Source: JAZDLC01 sp043802345 (GTDB taxonomy: Bacteria; Planctomycetota; B15-G4; JADJEK01). Taken from it: 7,312 nucleotides of DNA. The position numbers were made by a program, and so were the translations under genes. Positions within the stretch are counted from its first letter, which is position 1. Every line of letters starts with the position of its first letter. The notes beneath the pieces are model-generated. The model was not told the origin of the DNA, did not search any database, and was given only the letters and a program-made list of their open reading frames with translations. The stretch spans positions 1-7,312 of the forward strand of contig JAZDLC010000493.1 of assembly GCA_043802345.1 (NCBI GenBank), given 5' to 3'. This document shows positions 6,513 through 7,312 of this stretch, piece by piece.

Positions 6513-7100
6513 ATGACACTTGCTGCCGCCATCGTGCTGCTCTTTCTCGTCATCGATCCGTTCGGCAATGTCCCCTTCTTCATCGCCGCTCTGAAGGGCG
6601 TCGAGCCTTCACGGCGCAGGCGCGTGGTTGTTCGCGAGCTGCTCTTCGCCTACGCGGTGATGGTCGTGTTTCTCTTCGCGGGCCGTCCCCTCCTGGGAGT
6701 TCTCGGCATCTCGGAACCGGCCCTGAGTATTGCAGGCGGCGTACTCCTCTTTCTCATCGCGCTCAAGATGGTGTTCCCGCCCGCCGGCCGGTCCCTGCAG
6801 GAGGAAGTGCCTGACGAGCCGTTCATCGTGCCCCTCGCGATCCCGTACATCGCGGGCCCGTCCCTGCTCGCGGTCGAGCTTCTGTTGATGAGCCGTGAGC
6901 CGGCTCGCTGGCCCACATGGCTGCTGGCGATCTCGGTGACCTGGGTCGCGACCGCCATCATCGTGCTGCTCGGCAGTCAGGTGGCCGCCCGCCTCGGCAC
7001 CCGCGGCCTGCTCGCCGTCGAGCGCCTCATGGGCATGATTCTCGTCGCCATCTCGATCCAGATGTTCCTGACCGGCGCGGACCAGTACCTCGGACGGTGA
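6513..7100 (+). CDS. MarC family (YhgN-like) integral membrane protein
   Basis: This 195-residue membrane protein matches the MarC/UPF0056 family and is most like E. coli YhgN. Shared features are IDPFGNVPFFIAALK at 14-28, the basic cytoplasmic turn EPSRRRRVVVRELL at 31-44, LSIAGGVLLFLIALKMVFP at 71-89, EPFIVPLAIPYIAGPSLLA at 102-120, and the C-terminal VERLMGMILVAISIQMFLTG at 169-188. About six hydrophobic segments are visible: about 3-25, 42-64, 68-90, 104-126, 135-157 and 167-188. The length equals that of the family. The N-terminus acts as the first membrane segment; no cleaved signal is seen. The start is fixed by GGAGGAGA 4 nt before the ATG. It lies 30 nt after the acyl-CoA synthetase stop, so one transcript is likely. 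The biochemical role is poorly known; the family was once linked to multiple antibiotic resistance, a link later disputed, and some members have been proposed to export amino acids. Confidence 0.93.
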   Translation: MTLAAAIVLLFLVIDPFGNVPFFIAALKGVEPSRRRRVVVRELLFAYAVMVVFLFAGRPLLGVLGISEPALSIAGGVLLFLIALKMVFPPAGRSLQEEVPDEPFIVPLAIPYIAGPSLLAVELLLMSREPARWPTWLLAISVTWVATAIIVLLGSQVAARLGTRGLLAVERLMGMILVAISIQMFLTGADQYLGR

Positions 7101-7137
7101 GCGGGAAGACCTCATTCGAGTCCAGGCTCCTTTCTAC

Positions 7138-7159
7138 CACAGAGGGCACAGAGGGCACA
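7138..7159. repeat. CACAGAGGG short tandem repeat
   Basis: CACAGAGGG occurs twice head to tail, followed by CACA, in the non-coding stretch after the MarC-family gene. The same kind of ACCACAGAGG-CACAGAGG string is familiar from intergenic DNA of many GC-rich environmental bacteria, where it is often mis-called as small ORFs with TTEGTEGT-like peptides. It is non-coding here. Confidence 0.6.
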
Positions 7160-7201
7160 ACGCGGCGGGTCCTTAGGAGAGGGGCGCCGGGCATGGGTCC
7201 C

Positions 7202-7312
7202 GTACTCGTACTTCGAACTGGAACTTGCCAACCTCATGTCCACGAAACCGGCAAGATCAGACAGCTCACGATTCGAGTACGAGTACCGCCGCTGCGCGGC
7301 TGAGTACGAGTA
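7202..7312. repeat. Inverted and direct GTACTCGTACT / GAGTACGAGTAC repeats, running off the right edge
   Basis: GTACTCGTACT at 7202-7212 is the exact reverse complement of AGTACGAGTAC at 7276-7286. The match extends into the flanking TTCGAA/TTCG with one base slipped. GAGTACGAGTAC at 7275-7286 recurs directly as GAGTACGAGTA at 7302-7312, cut by the window edge. Between the direct copies is a small perfect hairpin, GCCGC-TGC-GCGGC (7288-7300). No gene is seen from 7101 to the end. The layout looks like a dispersed palindromic intergenic repeat. It could also help end transcription after the MarC-family gene, but no T-tract is present. Confidence 0.65.

Noticed and set aside
6917..7303. Plus-strand open frame from the MarC-family gene into the right-edge repeats
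   Set aside because: It overlaps the MarC-family gene in another frame and then reads the CACAGAGGG repeat as TTEGTEGT, a familiar false-gene signature.

Overview
The window is GC-rich and densely coded. It holds six protein genes in two divergent blocks plus a short repeat-bearing tail. No mobile element, CRISPR array, rRNA or tRNA gene is visible. The mix of genes (bacilliredoxin, ADP-forming acyl-CoA synthetase, YhgN-type MarC protein, ECF sigma factor, frequent GTG starts) fits a free-living, GC-rich bacterium of a deep, mostly uncultured phylum such as Acidobacteriota, Eisenbacteria/Krumholzibacteria or Gemmatimonadota. This placement is an inference and is weak.

Minus-strand block (about 1-1947), read right to left. 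First comes a BrxA/BrxB-family bacilliredoxin with the CGC active site and an unusual C-terminal tail carrying two more cysteines. A 40-nt gap separates it from a family-2 glycosyltransferase. The stop of the glycosyltransferase overlaps the start of an ECF-type RNA polymerase sigma factor (ATGA junction), and the sigma gene runs off the left edge. The close spacing suggests one transcript in which a thiol-redox protein, a sugar transferase and a sigma factor are co-expressed.

The divergent intergenic region (1948-2104) carries the ribosome binding sites of the bacilliredoxin and of argS, and a 7-bp inverted repeat.

Plus-strand block (2105-7100). The first gene is an arginyl-tRNA synthetase of about 708 residues. 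Its catalytic domain is interrupted by a complete tRNA-binding OB-fold domain resembling the B2 domain of the phenylalanyl-tRNA synthetase beta chain; this is the most remarkable item in the window. A probable rho-independent terminator follows. Next is a fused alpha-beta ADP-forming acyl-CoA synthetase with a lysine/alanine/proline-rich N-terminal tail, then a MarC/YhgN-family membrane protein that is probably co-transcribed with it.

The right edge (7101-7312) is non-coding. It holds two short repeat families: a CACAGAGGG tandem, and GTACTCGTACT/GAGTACGAGTAC inverted and direct repeats. These look like members of dispersed intergenic repeats.
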